From RAM1 sp050247515 (GTDB lineage: Bacteria; Pseudomonadota; Gammaproteobacteria; Burkholderiales; Burkholderiaceae_C): a stretch of DNA of 64,000 bases. Under the pieces are notes generated by a model. That model saw only the letters and a program-made list of their open reading frames with translations, was not told where the DNA came from and searched no databases. Of the stretch, positions 8,208 through 15,970 are shown in pieces (position 1 is the first letter of the stretch; the number at the start of each line of letters is the position of its first letter). A program made the translations under genes and the position numbers. The stretch is taken from NCBI GenBank assembly GCA_050247515.1, contig JBFWUB010000009.1, positions 62,001 through 126,000 of the forward strand, given 5' to 3'.

Positions 8208-8282
8208 ATGCCCATCATTCTCTGGCTGCTCGGCGTACCCCTCAGTGTCATCCTGCTGCTGATGTTGTTCGGTGTGTTTTAA
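8208..8282 (+). CDS. 24-residue membrane microprotein
   Basis: A very short frame, MPIILWLLGVPLSVILLLML-FGVF, preceded by an excellent ribosome-binding site (CAAGGAG, nine bases upstream of the ATG). The whole product is one hydrophobic helix with a Gly-Val-Pro kink. Similar single-helix proteins of 20-30 residues with the MPIIxWLLGVPL start occur in many Comamonadaceae, which is from memory. Role unknown; a membrane-associated regulatory or stress peptide is possible. It sits 93 bases after the DUF1161 gene. Confidence 0.55.
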   Translation: MPIILWLLGVPLSVILLLMLFGVF

Positions 8283-8291
8283 GGGCGTGCA

Positions 8292-9008
8292 CTAGCAACC
8301 CAGCATGTCGGCCAGCTGGTCGATGCTGCCGCAGTGCAGGTCATTGCCCGGGCGCGGGGTCACATCCTTGGGCTGCCCCGCGCCATATTCCAGGGGGCGC
8401 TCGATATAGGCCGTGCGCAGGCCGCAGGCGCGCGCGCCGGCCAGGTCGTCATGGTGCGCGGCCACCAGCATGACCTGCCCGGGCGCCAGGTCAAACACGC
8501 GGGCCACCCCCAGATAAGTGTCAGGCGCGGGCTTGTACGCGCGAAACACCTCGGCGCTCAGCACGCAGTCCCACGGCAGCCCGGCGCGCTTGGCCATATT
8601 GGTGAGCAGGCCGATGTTGCCGTTGGACAGGGTGCAGATGGTGTACCGGCGCTTCAGGCGCGTGAGGCCCTGCACACTGTCGGGCCAGGCGTCCAGCCGG
8701 TGCCACACGCGGTTCAGGTCGCGCCGTTGGTGTTCATCCAGATGACCCAGGCCGAAAGCGGGCAGGATCTGGTCCAGGATCATGCGGTGCAGGTCGTCGA
8801 TCAGCGTCCAGCCGAGTTCGCCCGACATGACCCGCGCCATGGCGGGCTGGTAGCCCGCGCGCCAGGCACGGGCCAAGGCGTCGCCGTCCACACCCGGGTA
8901 GCGCGCCTGGACCTCCCGCTGGATGCTGCCGTGCCAGTCCACCACCGTGCCGAAGATGTCGAAGGCCAGCACCTGGACGCTGTTGGCGATGGGGTTGGGC
9001 ACCGTCAT
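8292..9008 (-). CDS. Haloacid dehalogenase type II (L-2-haloacid dehalogenase family)
   Basis: 238 residues of the HAD superfamily. The nucleophile motif reads AFDIFGTVVDW (Asp about residue 16), motif II TLSNGN, motif III lysine in YKPAPDTY and motif IV VAAHHDDLAGARACG. The VAAHxxDL motif, the FGTVVDW variant and the size match S-2-haloacid dehalogenases, which hydrolyse L-2-haloalkanoates to D-2-hydroxy acids. Many family members act on other substrates, so the reaction is uncertain. Transcribed alone, convergent with the small gene at 8208. Confidence 0.85.
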   Translation of the reverse strand: MTVPNPIANSVQVLAFDIFGTVVDWHGSIQREVQARYPGVDGDALARAWRAGYQPAMARVMSGELGWTLIDDLHRMILDQILPAFGLGHLDEHQRRDLNRVWHRLDAWPDSVQGLTRLKRRYTICTLSNGNIGLLTNMAKRAGLPWDCVLSAEVFRAYKPAPDTYLGVARVFDLAPGQVMLVAAHHDDLAGARACGLRTAYIERPLEYGAGQPKDVTPRPGNDLHCGSIDQLADMLGC

Positions 9009-9037
9009 GAAGACCTGAGGCTTGCAGCAACAGCCCG

Positions 9038-9745
9038 TCAGCGCGACAGCGGCACGCCGCAGCCTTCCAGCGTGACGCCGTCCAGCTCCGCGTCGACCGA
9101 GCCCGGCAGCGTGTTACCAGCCTTGTCGCGGCATTGCAGGTCCGTCAGCTTCAGTCGGAGGGTGCTGTTGCCTTGCCGGGCGGAGTAGACGGTGGTGTTG
9201 GTGTTGGGATCCGACACCGAGGTGGGCCGGGAAAACACCAGGGGGGCGACACCGGCGCGCACCAGCGTGAGCCCGGGGCCGGGCCCGACATCAATGTGCC
9301 AGTCGCCGCCCACGCCGTGGCCGCGCCAGGTGACGCCGCGGATGCGCGCGTCCTCAATCTGCGACATCAGCGTGATCTCGCGGCATGCCAGGGGCTGCCC
9401 AGGCTTGCGCTGCAGCAGGGCTTCGCCGCCCTTGTCGATGAACACGACCGCCTGGTTCTCATAGCGAACGCCTGACGCCGCGGCCACGCGCGCCAGCGGC
9501 ATCTGGCAGCCCCGGTCCAGGATGTCCGCGCCCTCTGCCTTGGGGTAGAGCGTGACGGTGCGACGGTCCGAGCACAGCCACACCCGGGCCAGCAGTGGTG
9601 CCGGCGCTGCCCCAGCCCTGGGCGCCGCAGGCAGCGCGGGGGCGGTGCATGCCGCATGGCCTTCCAGGGTCTCTGGCCCAGGCCCGCTGGCACAGCCTGA
9701 CAGCAGGGCCGTTGCGCACAGGATGGTTGCGATGCACGTTTTCAT
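9038..9745 (-). CDS. Putative lipoprotein, META/COG3650-like
   Basis: 235 residues from the ATG at 9745, chosen because it gives a typical lipoprotein signal peptide (MKTCIATILCATALLSGCASG) with lipobox LSGC and Cys18 as the lipidation site. The frame is open for 60 codons further upstream but would run into the divergent alaC gene. The remainder has a cysteine-bearing segment (WLCSDRRTVTLYP) and a C-terminal part (LRLKLTDLQCRDKAGN...LEGCGVPL) that resembles the C-SDGMSD...GCG pattern of COG3650 proteins. Function unknown; probably anchored to the outer membrane. Confidence 0.65.
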   Translation of the reverse strand: MKTCIATILCATALLSGCASGPGPETLEGHAACTAPALPAAPRAGAAPAPLLARVWLCSDRRTVTLYPKAEGADILDRGCQMPLARVAAASGVRYENQAVVFIDKGGEALLQRKPGQPLACREITLMSQIEDARIRGVTWRGHGVGGDWHIDVGPGPGLTLVRAGVAPLVFSRPTSVSDPNTNTTVYSARQGNSTLRLKLTDLQCRDKAGNTLPGSVDAELDGVTLEGCGVPLSR

Positions 9746-9884
9746 ACCGCCATCGTATTGATTTTTCGTGGCAAAAGCGTGCCTCTTAACCCGTGTATGC
9801 CTTCGGGTTAATATGCGCTCGGGTCGGCCCCCATGGCTGGCCACGTCGCTCGGACGGTTCCGGGCGCTTACGTGAGAGTTCAAC

Positions 9885-11102
9885 ATGACCGCTTCTTCCA
9901 GCGCGAAGCGCCGCTTTGCGCGCATTGACCGCCTCCCCCCCTACGTCTTCAACATCACGGCCGAGCTCAAGCTCGCTGCGCGCCGCCGGGGCGAGGACAT
10001 CATCGACATGAGCATGGGCAACCCCGATGGCGCGACGCCCGCGCACATCGTGGCGAAGCTGACCGAGGTGGCGCAGCGCCCCGACACCCACGGCTATTCG
10101 GCCAGCAAGGGCATCCCCCGGCTGCGCCGCGCCATCAGCCACTGGTACCGCGAGCGCTACGGCGTGGACATCAACCCCGACAGCGAAGCCATCGTCACCA
10201 TCGGCTCCAAGGAAGGACTGGCCCACCTGATGCTGGCCACGCTGGACCGGGGCGACACCGTGCTGGTGCCCGACCCGAGCTACCCCATCCACATCTACGG
10301 CGCGGTGATCGCGGGCGCGGACATCCGCAGCGTGCCGGTCTCGCCCGACGTGGACTTTTTTGCGGAGCTGGAGAAGACCATCCGCGGCAGCTACCCCAAG
10401 CCCAAGATGATGATCTTCGGCTTTCCGTCCAACCCGACGGCGCAGTGCGTGGAGCTGGATTTCTTTGAACGCGTGATTGCGCTGGCCAGGAAGCACGACA
10501 TTCTGGTCGTGCACGACCTGGCCTACGCCGACATCGTGTACGACGGCTGGAAGGCGCCGTCCATCATGCAGGTGCCCGGCGCGAAAGACGTGGCGGTGGA
10601 ATTCTTTACGCTGTCCAAGAGCTACAACATGGCGGGCTGGCGCATCGGCTTCATGGTGGGCAATGCCGACCTGGTGGCCGCGTTGGCGCGCATCAAGAGC
10701 TACCACGATTACGGCACCTTCACGCCGCTGCAGGTGGCGGCCATCGCCGCGCTGGAGGGTGACCAGGCGTGCGTGAAGGAGATCGCCGCGCAATACCAGC
10801 GAAGGCGCGATGTGCTCTACAAGGGCTTGACGGAGGCCGGCTGGGCGGTGGACTGCCCCAAGGCCAGCATGTACATCTGGGCGCGCATCCCCGAGCCGTA
10901 CCGCAAGCTGGGCTCGCTTGAATTTGCAAGGCAGCTGCTGGAGAAGGCCAGGGTATGCGTGTCGCCCGGCATCGGCTTTGGCGACCACGGCGACGAGCAT
11001 GTGCGCTTCGCGCTGATCGAAAACGAGCCGCGCATCCGCCAGGCGGTGCGCGGCATCAAGGCGATGTTCAAGGCCGACGGGCTGGTGCCGCCCGCGGCCT
11101 GA
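9885..11102 (+). CDS. alaC: Alanine transaminase-type aminotransferase
   Basis: 405 residues, fold-type I PLP enzyme. The Schiff-base lysine is K245 in TLSKSYNMAGWRIGF; the PSNPTAQ and HDLAYADI blocks are those of the AlaC branch (glutamate-pyruvate aminotransferase). It should transfer the amino group between alanine and 2-oxoglutarate, linking pyruvate and glutamate pools. An upstream ATG-rich leader is short, and the gene is divergent from the lipoprotein gene with a 139-base gap. Length is typical and the frame intact. In Comamonadaceae this gene often precedes a homoserine dehydrogenase gene; that is not the case here. Confidence 0.88.
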   Translation: MTASSSAKRRFARIDRLPPYVFNITAELKLAARRRGEDIIDMSMGNPDGATPAHIVAKLTEVAQRPDTHGYSASKGIPRLRRAISHWYRERYGVDINPDSEAIVTIGSKEGLAHLMLATLDRGDTVLVPDPSYPIHIYGAVIAGADIRSVPVSPDVDFFAELEKTIRGSYPKPKMMIFGFPSNPTAQCVELDFFERVIALARKHDILVVHDLAYADIVYDGWKAPSIMQVPGAKDVAVEFFTLSKSYNMAGWRIGFMVGNADLVAALARIKSYHDYGTFTPLQVAAIAALEGDQACVKEIAAQYQRRRDVLYKGLTEAGWAVDCPKASMYIWARIPEPYRKLGSLEFARQLLEKARVCVSPGIGFGDHGDEHVRFALIENEPRIRQAVRGIKAMFKADGLVPPAA

Positions 11103-11115
11103 ACGCGCCGGGTAC

Positions 11116-11571
11116 TTACTTCGCGGGCTGGATCACCAGCACCGGGTCGGACGTCTTGGGCTCGATCACCACCGACGTCGCGTTGGCGGGAACCACCACG
11201 GTTTCCACTTCGCGGATCACGCCGCCGCCTGCCACGCTGCCGCTGGTGTTGCCATAGCCGGCGATGCGGGCCTGGCAGGCCGCCTTGTCTTCGCCCGTCA
11301 GCACATCGCAGCGGGCCAGGGCATTGGCGGCGTAATTGGTGCCGCTGTCCAGCTTGCCGGCGCGCTTGTCGGCGGCGGCGTTGTTGGCTTCTTTCAGGCA
11401 GGTGGCGCGGTCCTGCTGGGTGTTGCCGCTCAGGCAGGCGGCGCGCTCGGATTGGGTGTTGCCCGAGGCATCAATGCCTGTGGTGCCGCTGGCGACCTGC
11501 GCCGTGGCGGCGGTACCTGCCAGCAGGGCGGCAGCGGCGATCAGCGAAAGGCGCTTGTTCAGCATGTTCAT
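11116..11571 (-). CDS. Exported hypothetical protein with Cys-rich repeats
   Basis: 151 residues with AAGGAG nine bases before the ATG. Signal peptide MNMLNKRLSLIAAAALLAGTAATAQ. The mature part contains three related short blocks around paired cysteines (SERAACLSGNTQ, QDRATCLKEANNAAADKR, EDKAACQARIAGYG), each with the form (E/D)-(R/K)-A-x-C, followed by a Gly/Val-rich tail. I recognise the general type from Comamonadaceae but no characterised family. Probably periplasmic. Convergent with alaC, 13 bases apart. Confidence 0.7.
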   Translation of the reverse strand: MNMLNKRLSLIAAAALLAGTAATAQVASGTTGIDASGNTQSERAACLSGNTQQDRATCLKEANNAAADKRAGKLDSGTNYAANALARCDVLTGEDKAACQARIAGYGNTSGSVAGGGVIREVETVVVPANATSVVIEPKTSDPVLVIQPAK

Positions 11572-11724
11572 GGCTTGCTCCTTGAAGGGATATTCGATGG
11601 AGCAAGTCTAGGAACGGGGCGGCGTCGGGCCTGCCCGACAGCGCGCCCTGCAACTCGGGCCGAAGGCGCATCGCGGCGTAGGAGCCGTCCGGCAATGCGA
11701 AGCCGGCGTCTGGCACGGCTTCGT

Positions 11725-12555
11725 TCAGGTGGACCACACGCGCGGCGCCGTGGCAGCCATGCGCCACAACCCCGTGCGCCAGGCATCGCGCACCGCGCGC
11801 AGCAGGCCCATGGCCGGCTCCACCACCGGCGCCAGCGCGCGCACCACGACCACCTGGCTGCTGGGGGCTGTGGCGCCCGCGTGAGGCCCCAGCGGATGCG
11901 CGTCGATCACGGCCCGGGCCAGGGCCAGGGCATCGTCGCGCCGCGCGCGCGACAGCGGCTCGCCCGCCGCCAGGAACAGCGTGGCCATGCAGCGCTGGCC
12001 GGCCAGGCCCAGCGGGCCGTTGAGCAGGCGTGCATCCGCTGCGTCAATGCGCCCGCGCTCCAGCCAGACGCCGGGCAGCTCGATGTGCTGCAAAAAGCTG
12101 CCGCGCTCAAACGGCAGCTGCGCATGCGGCAGGCCTAAAGCGGTGATGTCCCAGCCCAGCAGTTCGGCGCCGGGGGCCAGGTCGAGCGCGAGGTGGTTCT
12201 CAGCCACACAGCCGCTGTAGCACAGCGCCTCCAGCGGCAGCCATTCCAGGCGCGCGCCCGCGGCCACGCGGACCCGGGTGCGCTGCACCGCCACCGGGCC
12301 GTCGCTGCGGTAAAAGCGGCTGGCACCCGGCGTGGTCACCAGCCCGTGCGTGCCGGGCCCGGCGCTGATGCGCAGGTCCAGCGTGTCGCCCCCCACCAGG
12401 CCGCTGGGCGGGTGCACCAGCACGTTGTGGCAGACGGCGTCGCCTTCGGGGTACAGGCTTTGCAGGATGCGCAGCGGCCCGTCATGTGCGAATCGGGCCA
12501 CGGTGCGGCCCGATTCCAGGGTGTAGTCAAGCGAGAGTCGGGCGTGCCAGGGCAT
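11725..12555 (-). CDS. ureD: Urease accessory protein UreD
   Basis: 276 residues. The motifs LYPEGDAVCHNVLVHPPSGLVGGD, TTPGASRFYRS and LEWLPLEALCYSGC are diagnostic of UreD (UreH), the scaffold that binds apo-urease and recruits UreF-UreG for nickel insertion. Length is normal. In relatives ureD heads ureDABCEFG, directly after the urt genes. Here it is on the opposite strand, follows a deaminase gene by 29 bases, and nothing of ureA or ureB follows; the next gene downstream is an unrelated exported protein. It is therefore an isolated accessory gene, and its partners must lie elsewhere if urease is functional. Confidence 0.9.
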   Translation of the reverse strand: MPWHARLSLDYTLESGRTVARFAHDGPLRILQSLYPEGDAVCHNVLVHPPSGLVGGDTLDLRISAGPGTHGLVTTPGASRFYRSDGPVAVQRTRVRVAAGARLEWLPLEALCYSGCVAENHLALDLAPGAELLGWDITALGLPHAQLPFERGSFLQHIELPGVWLERGRIDAADARLLNGPLGLAGQRCMATLFLAAGEPLSRARRDDALALARAVIDAHPLGPHAGATAPSSQVVVVRALAPVVEPAMGLLRAVRDAWRTGLWRMAATAPRVWST

Positions 12556-12584
12556 GCGGCGAGTTTACGTGCCCGGCTTGCGCG

Positions 12585-13073
12585 CTATTTCCAGAAGCCG
12601 CGGTGTGGTGCGCTGGCTTCTTCCAGCAACGCGGGGCCGATGCACTCGATGGGGTGGGGCGACGCATGGAACACATCCCGGCACGACAGTTCCGCATCGC
12701 GCTGCGTGGCCACGTCACCGCGAAACACCCGCAGGCTTACCGCGTCGATGCCAAACACCACGCGCTGGATGCCCGACCAGAAGATCGCGCCGGCGCACAT
12801 CACGCAGGGCTCGCCTGACGAATAGATCGTGGCCTTCGACAAGACGTCGCGGCCGACGCGCGGCGACACATCACGCACCGCGTTGGTCTCGGCGTGGCCG
12901 GTGCAGTCGCCCGTCTCGCTGGTGTTGCAGTACGCCTCGGCCAGCACCGTTCCCTCAGCCGACACCACCACCGCGCCAAACGGGCGGTTGCCGCGCTCGC
13001 GCGCGGTGCGCGACCATTCAATGGCGCGGCGCAGGTAGGTGCCGTCCCTTGCGTCCAATACCGCTTCGCTCAT
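12585..13073 (-). CDS. Nucleoside/guanine deaminase-like zinc enzyme (first copy)
   Basis: 162 residues of the cytidine deaminase superfamily. Zinc and catalytic motifs are H60-A-E62 and PCVMC (C90, C93). The downstream region FGIDAVSLRVFRGDV...HPIECIGPALLEEASAPHRGFWK has the C-terminal signature of the GuaD/TadA-like deaminases, where a C-terminal segment covers the active site. It should remove the exocyclic amino group of a purine or related heterocycle. Its start overlaps the stop of the binding-protein gene by four bases, so it is translated with it and with ureD. A paralogue is encoded at 15406-15888. Confidence 0.82.
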   Translation of the reverse strand: MSEAVLDARDGTYLRRAIEWSRTARERGNRPFGAVVVSAEGTVLAEAYCNTSETGDCTGHAETNAVRDVSPRVGRDVLSKATIYSSGEPCVMCAGAIFWSGIQRVVFGIDAVSLRVFRGDVATQRDAELSCRDVFHASPHPIECIGPALLEEASAPHRGFWK

Positions 13074-14089
13074 GCTTTCAGCATGCGCTCGGCCCGGGGC
13101 GGCAGCATGGACAGGTTGAAAATGCCGTCGGCCGCGGGCTTGGTCTTGAGGCCATAGACCTCGGCCACGTCGTCCACCTGCTGCTCCAGCACCAGCTTGC
13201 GGATGTCGCCCAGGCCGTGGCCGCGTGCATCGGCCGCGGCCACGTACTGCGACGTGATGCGCCAGCGCTCCAGCTCCACCGCCTCGTTCAGGATGGGCTC
13301 GCGCTGGCGCGTGGCGGCAATGGCTGCCGCCGGGTCGGCAAAGGTGTCCACGATTGCGCGGTTGCTCGCACGCAGGAAGGCGGCCACGATCTTGGGGTTT
13401 TGCGCCACCAGCGCGCTGCTGGCCAGGATGGCGTTGCCATACAGGTTCACGCCCGCGTCGGAATATTTCAGGACAGAAAGCTCATCCAGCTTCATGCGGG
13501 CGAACAGCGACACGGCGGAGTCATGAAAGTAGGTGGCGCCGTCCACATCACCGCGCACCACCACGTTGTCGCGCGCGCTGAAATCGGTGGTGACCCAGCT
13601 GAAGACATCGGGCCGGGCACGCAGCTTCTTGGCCACCATGGGCCAGGCGCGGCGGGTGGACTCCACGGCGGCGGCCGCGATCTTCTTGCTCTGCAGGCTG
13701 TTGAAGTCGGTGGTGATGCCGCGGTCCTTGCGGCCGATGATGGCGAACGGCGCGCGGTTGTAATACTGGTACACCGCCTGCACCACCGGCGTGCCGGGGT
13801 TCTGCGCGTTGAATTCAATCAGCGAGCTGATGTCGCCCAGGCCCAGCTGGTACACGCCGCTGGCAATGCGCGTGATGGACGCGACCGAGCCCGCGCCGGT
13901 GTCAATCGTCACGTCCAGGCCTTCGTCCTTGTAGTAGCCCCTGGCTTGCGCCAGGAAAAAGGGCGCGGTCTGGCCGGTGATGCGAAAGTCCAGCGTGAAC
14001 TTGAGGGGCGTGAGCCTGGGTAAGGCCTGGCTCCATACCGCGGGGGCGGCCAGGGCGGATGAGGTAGCGAGGAAAAGACGGCGTTTCAT
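13070..14089 (-). CDS. ABC transporter binding protein, NMT1/ThiY-like (first copy)
   Basis: 339 residues from the ATG at 14089 (GGAG seven bases upstream); the N-terminus MKRRLFLATSSALAAPAVWSQA is a signal peptide. The mature protein begins LKFTLDFRITGQTAPFFLAQARGYYKDEGLDV, the opening of NMT1/THI5-like binding proteins that carry pyrimidine precursors, nitrate, taurine or related small nitrogen compounds. It is clearly homologous to the binding protein at 17574-18608, and both sit around the same deaminase/Rieske genes. It has no own permease or ATPase next to it, so it may use the transporter at 15971-17574. First gene of an operon with the deaminase and ureD. Confidence 0.85.
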   Translation of the reverse strand: MKRRLFLATSSALAAPAVWSQALPRLTPLKFTLDFRITGQTAPFFLAQARGYYKDEGLDVTIDTGAGSVASITRIASGVYQLGLGDISSLIEFNAQNPGTPVVQAVYQYYNRAPFAIIGRKDRGITTDFNSLQSKKIAAAAVESTRRAWPMVAKKLRARPDVFSWVTTDFSARDNVVVRGDVDGATYFHDSAVSLFARMKLDELSVLKYSDAGVNLYGNAILASSALVAQNPKIVAAFLRASNRAIVDTFADPAAAIAATRQREPILNEAVELERWRITSQYVAAADARGHGLGDIRKLVLEQQVDDVAEVYGLKTKPAADGIFNLSMLPPRAERMLKA

Positions 14090-14158
14090 GGCGGGCTCCG
14101 GTGGGCAAAAGCACTTGAAAACCCGGCATGCATGCGCATGCGCCATGCCGGGGCATTC

Positions 14159-14335
14159 AAGAGCAATTTCCGGGCGGCGCGCATCAAGCTGGTGCGCAAA
14201 CGCTGAACGCTTCTACTCTTTGATGTACATCAATGCAGGTTGTGTGCCAGTGTGTGCTGGCGTGTGTTTTGCTAGCATTGGCCGTGAGAGTAGAAGCGTT
14301 CACCCGTGCATACCGTGCGGCCGGAAATTGCTCTT
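14159..14335. promoter_or_regulatory. Divergent promoter with nested inverted arms
   Basis: Between the binding-protein gene (minus) and the Rieske gene (plus) there are two nested perfect inverted repeats: AAGAGCAATTTCCGG at 14159-14173 mirrored at 14321-14335, and TGAACGCTTCTACTCT at 14204-14219 mirrored at 14287-14302. The spacers inside the arms are 30 and 18 bases. The two arms therefore look like one promoter-leader segment present once for each direction, which would give the two divergent operons the same control. The arms are conserved in blocks and diverged in between, as expected for functional sites. Confidence 0.7.
14220..14233. promoter_or_regulatory. Perfect FNR/Anr-type box
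   Basis: TTGATGTACATCAA is a 14-bp perfect palindrome and an exact match to the consensus TTGAT-N4-ATCAA of FNR/Anr regulators, which sense loss of oxygen through an iron-sulfur cluster. It abuts the left inner promoter arm (ending at 14219) and lies 131 bases upstream of the binding-protein start and 133 bases upstream of the Rieske start. There is no mirrored copy at the right arm. Whether it activates or represses cannot be told from position alone, because the transcription starts are not known. Confidence 0.65.
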
Positions 14336-14365
14336 GGCAACATTTCCATTCAGGAGCGCTTCACC

Positions 14366-15409
14366 ATGCTGGTCACCCAACAACCCGTCTTCCGCAAGTT
14401 CTGGCATGCCGTCATGCCACTGTCGCGGCTCGCATCCGGACCCCAAGCCTTCACGCTGCTCGGCGAATCCATCGTGCTGTTTCTGGATGCGCAGGGCGAG
14501 CCCGCCGCGCTGCGCGACCGCTGCTGCCACCGCACGGCCAAGCTGTCCAAGGGCTGGTGCGTGGACGCGCAAGGCCAGGCCTGCGCGCAAGGCCACATCC
14601 AGTGCGGCTACCACGGCTGGACGTATGACCGGGGCGGCAAGGTCATCCGCATACCGCAATATGAAGAGGGCCGCGCCGTGCCGCCGGACTACAAGACAAC
14701 CGCTTACCACTGCGCCGCGCGCTATGGCTATGCCTGGGTGGCGCTGGAAGAACCCATTGCCGACATTCCGGACATCCCCGAGTTCAGCAACCCGGCGTGG
14801 CGCACCATCTTCCAGTTTTATGAAACCTGGAACACCAGCCCGGTGCGCGCGCTGGAAAATTCATTCGACAACTCGCACTTCAGCTTTGTGCACCGCGCCA
14901 CCTTTGGCGTGCCCGATGCACCCCAGCCCAGCAAGTACGAGATCATCGAAAACGACACCGGCTTTTATGCCGAGACGGTGATCGCCGCGGCCAATCCGGC
15001 CCGCTTCCAGCCCATCAGCGGCGTGAGCGACGCGGTGACCACGCGGCACATGCGCAACGCGTATTTCCTGCCGTTCTCGCGCCGGCTGGACATTGAGTAT
15101 CCCAGCGGTGTGCGCCACGTCATCATCAACTGCTTCACGCCGATAGACGACGGCCGCATGCAGCTGTGCCAATGGCTGTTTCGCAACGACACCGAAGAAG
15201 ACTGCCCCGCACAGATGCTGATCGACTTTGACGACGAGATCACGCGCGAGGACAAGGACATCCTGGAGTCCACTGACCCTGACGCGGTTGTCGATCTGCG
15301 CCGGCGAGGGGTGGAGTATTCGATGGACTCGGACCGGCCGGGCATCCTGATCCGGCGCAAGCTGATGGAACTGCTGGCCCGCCATGGCGAGGCCGAGGTG
15401 CATCGCTAG
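14366..15409 (+). CDS. Rieske non-haem iron oxygenase, single-component type
   Basis: 347 residues from the ATG at 14366 (AGGAG ten bases upstream). Rieske [2Fe-2S] ligands: C53-C-H55 and C80-GY-H83. The mononuclear iron motif D168-NS-H171-FSFV-H176 follows. Size and layout match the alpha-only oxygenases such as vanillate O-demethylase VanA, NdmA/NdmB methylxanthine N-demethylases and related enzymes. The gene lies between two purine-type deaminases and two nitrogen-compound binding proteins, so a heterocyclic or N-methylated substrate is a reasonable inference; no reductase partner is nearby. It ends tail to tail with the second deaminase gene, the stop codons overlapping in CTAG. Confidence 0.88.
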   Translation: MLVTQQPVFRKFWHAVMPLSRLASGPQAFTLLGESIVLFLDAQGEPAALRDRCCHRTAKLSKGWCVDAQGQACAQGHIQCGYHGWTYDRGGKVIRIPQYEEGRAVPPDYKTTAYHCAARYGYAWVALEEPIADIPDIPEFSNPAWRTIFQFYETWNTSPVRALENSFDNSHFSFVHRATFGVPDAPQPSKYEIIENDTGFYAETVIAAANPARFQPISGVSDAVTTRHMRNAYFLPFSRRLDIEYPSGVRHVIINCFTPIDDGRMQLCQWLFRNDTEEDCPAQMLIDFDDEITREDKDILESTDPDAVVDLRRRGVEYSMDSDRPGILIRRKLMELLARHGEAEVHR

Positions 15410-15888
15410 ACCTGGGTCTTCCAGAAGCCGCGGTGCAAAGCCGCGATGTCGTCCTCTGCTTCGGCCACGGGGCCGACGACCGTCATCGCCTTCTGCCCGC
15501 GCGCAAACACCTCCCGACACGGCAAGGCCATCGTCGGGTTCTCGTCGTGGTTGCCGGTGAGTTCCAGCAGGCGTGACTCGGTCATGCCGTACACCAGCCG
15601 GCCGATGTTGGCCCAGTACTGTGTGCCGGCGCACATGGCGCAGGGCTCCACCGTGGTGACCAGGGTGCATTGCCAGAGGTAGTCGGCGCTGTAGTTTTGC
15701 GCGGCCGTGCGGGCCAGCACCGATTCGGCGTGGTTCAAGGTGTCCACATTGCCCTGTTCGGCCAGCACGGTTTCGCCGTCGGGCGCCACCAGGATCGCGC
15801 CAAACGGGTGGCGCCCCAGGCCCATGGCCCGGCGCGCTACCTCGTTTGCGCGGCGCAGGTGCCGCAGCGCCTGTTCAGGCGTCAACAT
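15406..15888 (-). CDS. Nucleoside/guanine deaminase-like zinc enzyme (second copy)
   Basis: 160 residues from the ATG at 15888; earlier in-frame codons fall in a repeat element. Zinc motifs H53-A-E55 and PCAMC (C83, C86). The C-terminus (PVAEAEDDIAALHRGFWKTQV) shares the LHRGFWK ending of the first deaminase, so the two are paralogues, though only distantly alike elsewhere. Probably a purine or related heterocycle deaminase. It is the last gene of the minus-strand operon binding protein-ATPase-permease-deaminase, after an 82-base gap filled by a repeat, and it converges on the Rieske gene. Confidence 0.82.
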   Translation of the reverse strand: MLTPEQALRHLRRANEVARRAMGLGRHPFGAILVAPDGETVLAEQGNVDTLNHAESVLARTAAQNYSADYLWQCTLVTTVEPCAMCAGTQYWANIGRLVYGMTESRLLELTGNHDENPTMALPCREVFARGQKAMTVVGPVAEAEDDIAALHRGFWKTQV

Positions 15889-15898
15889 GCCGCCGGGC

Positions 15899-15965
15899 CG
15901 CCCCAAGGCGTGTTGGGCCCCCTCGGGGGCAGCGAAGTACACGAAGTGACGAGCGTGGGGGCGTC
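15899..15965. repeat. GC-rich intergenic repeat
   Basis: Contains the hairpin GCCCCC-TC-GGGGGC (15917-15930) followed by AGCGAAGTACACGAAGTGACGAGCGTGGGGGC. I recognise the pattern (CCCTCGGGGGGCAGCGAAGnnnACGAAGTG...GAGCGTGGGGG) as a frequent intergenic element of Comamonadaceae. It lies between the ABC permease gene and the second deaminase gene and extends the apparent reading frame of the deaminase upstream, which is a trap for start prediction. Confidence 0.6.
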
Positions 15966-15970
15966 ATGTC

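Noticed and set aside
15889..15942. Upstream extension of the second deaminase by 18 codons
   Set aside because: The added residues are a translation of the intergenic repeat; the family's N-terminus starts at the ATG at 15888.
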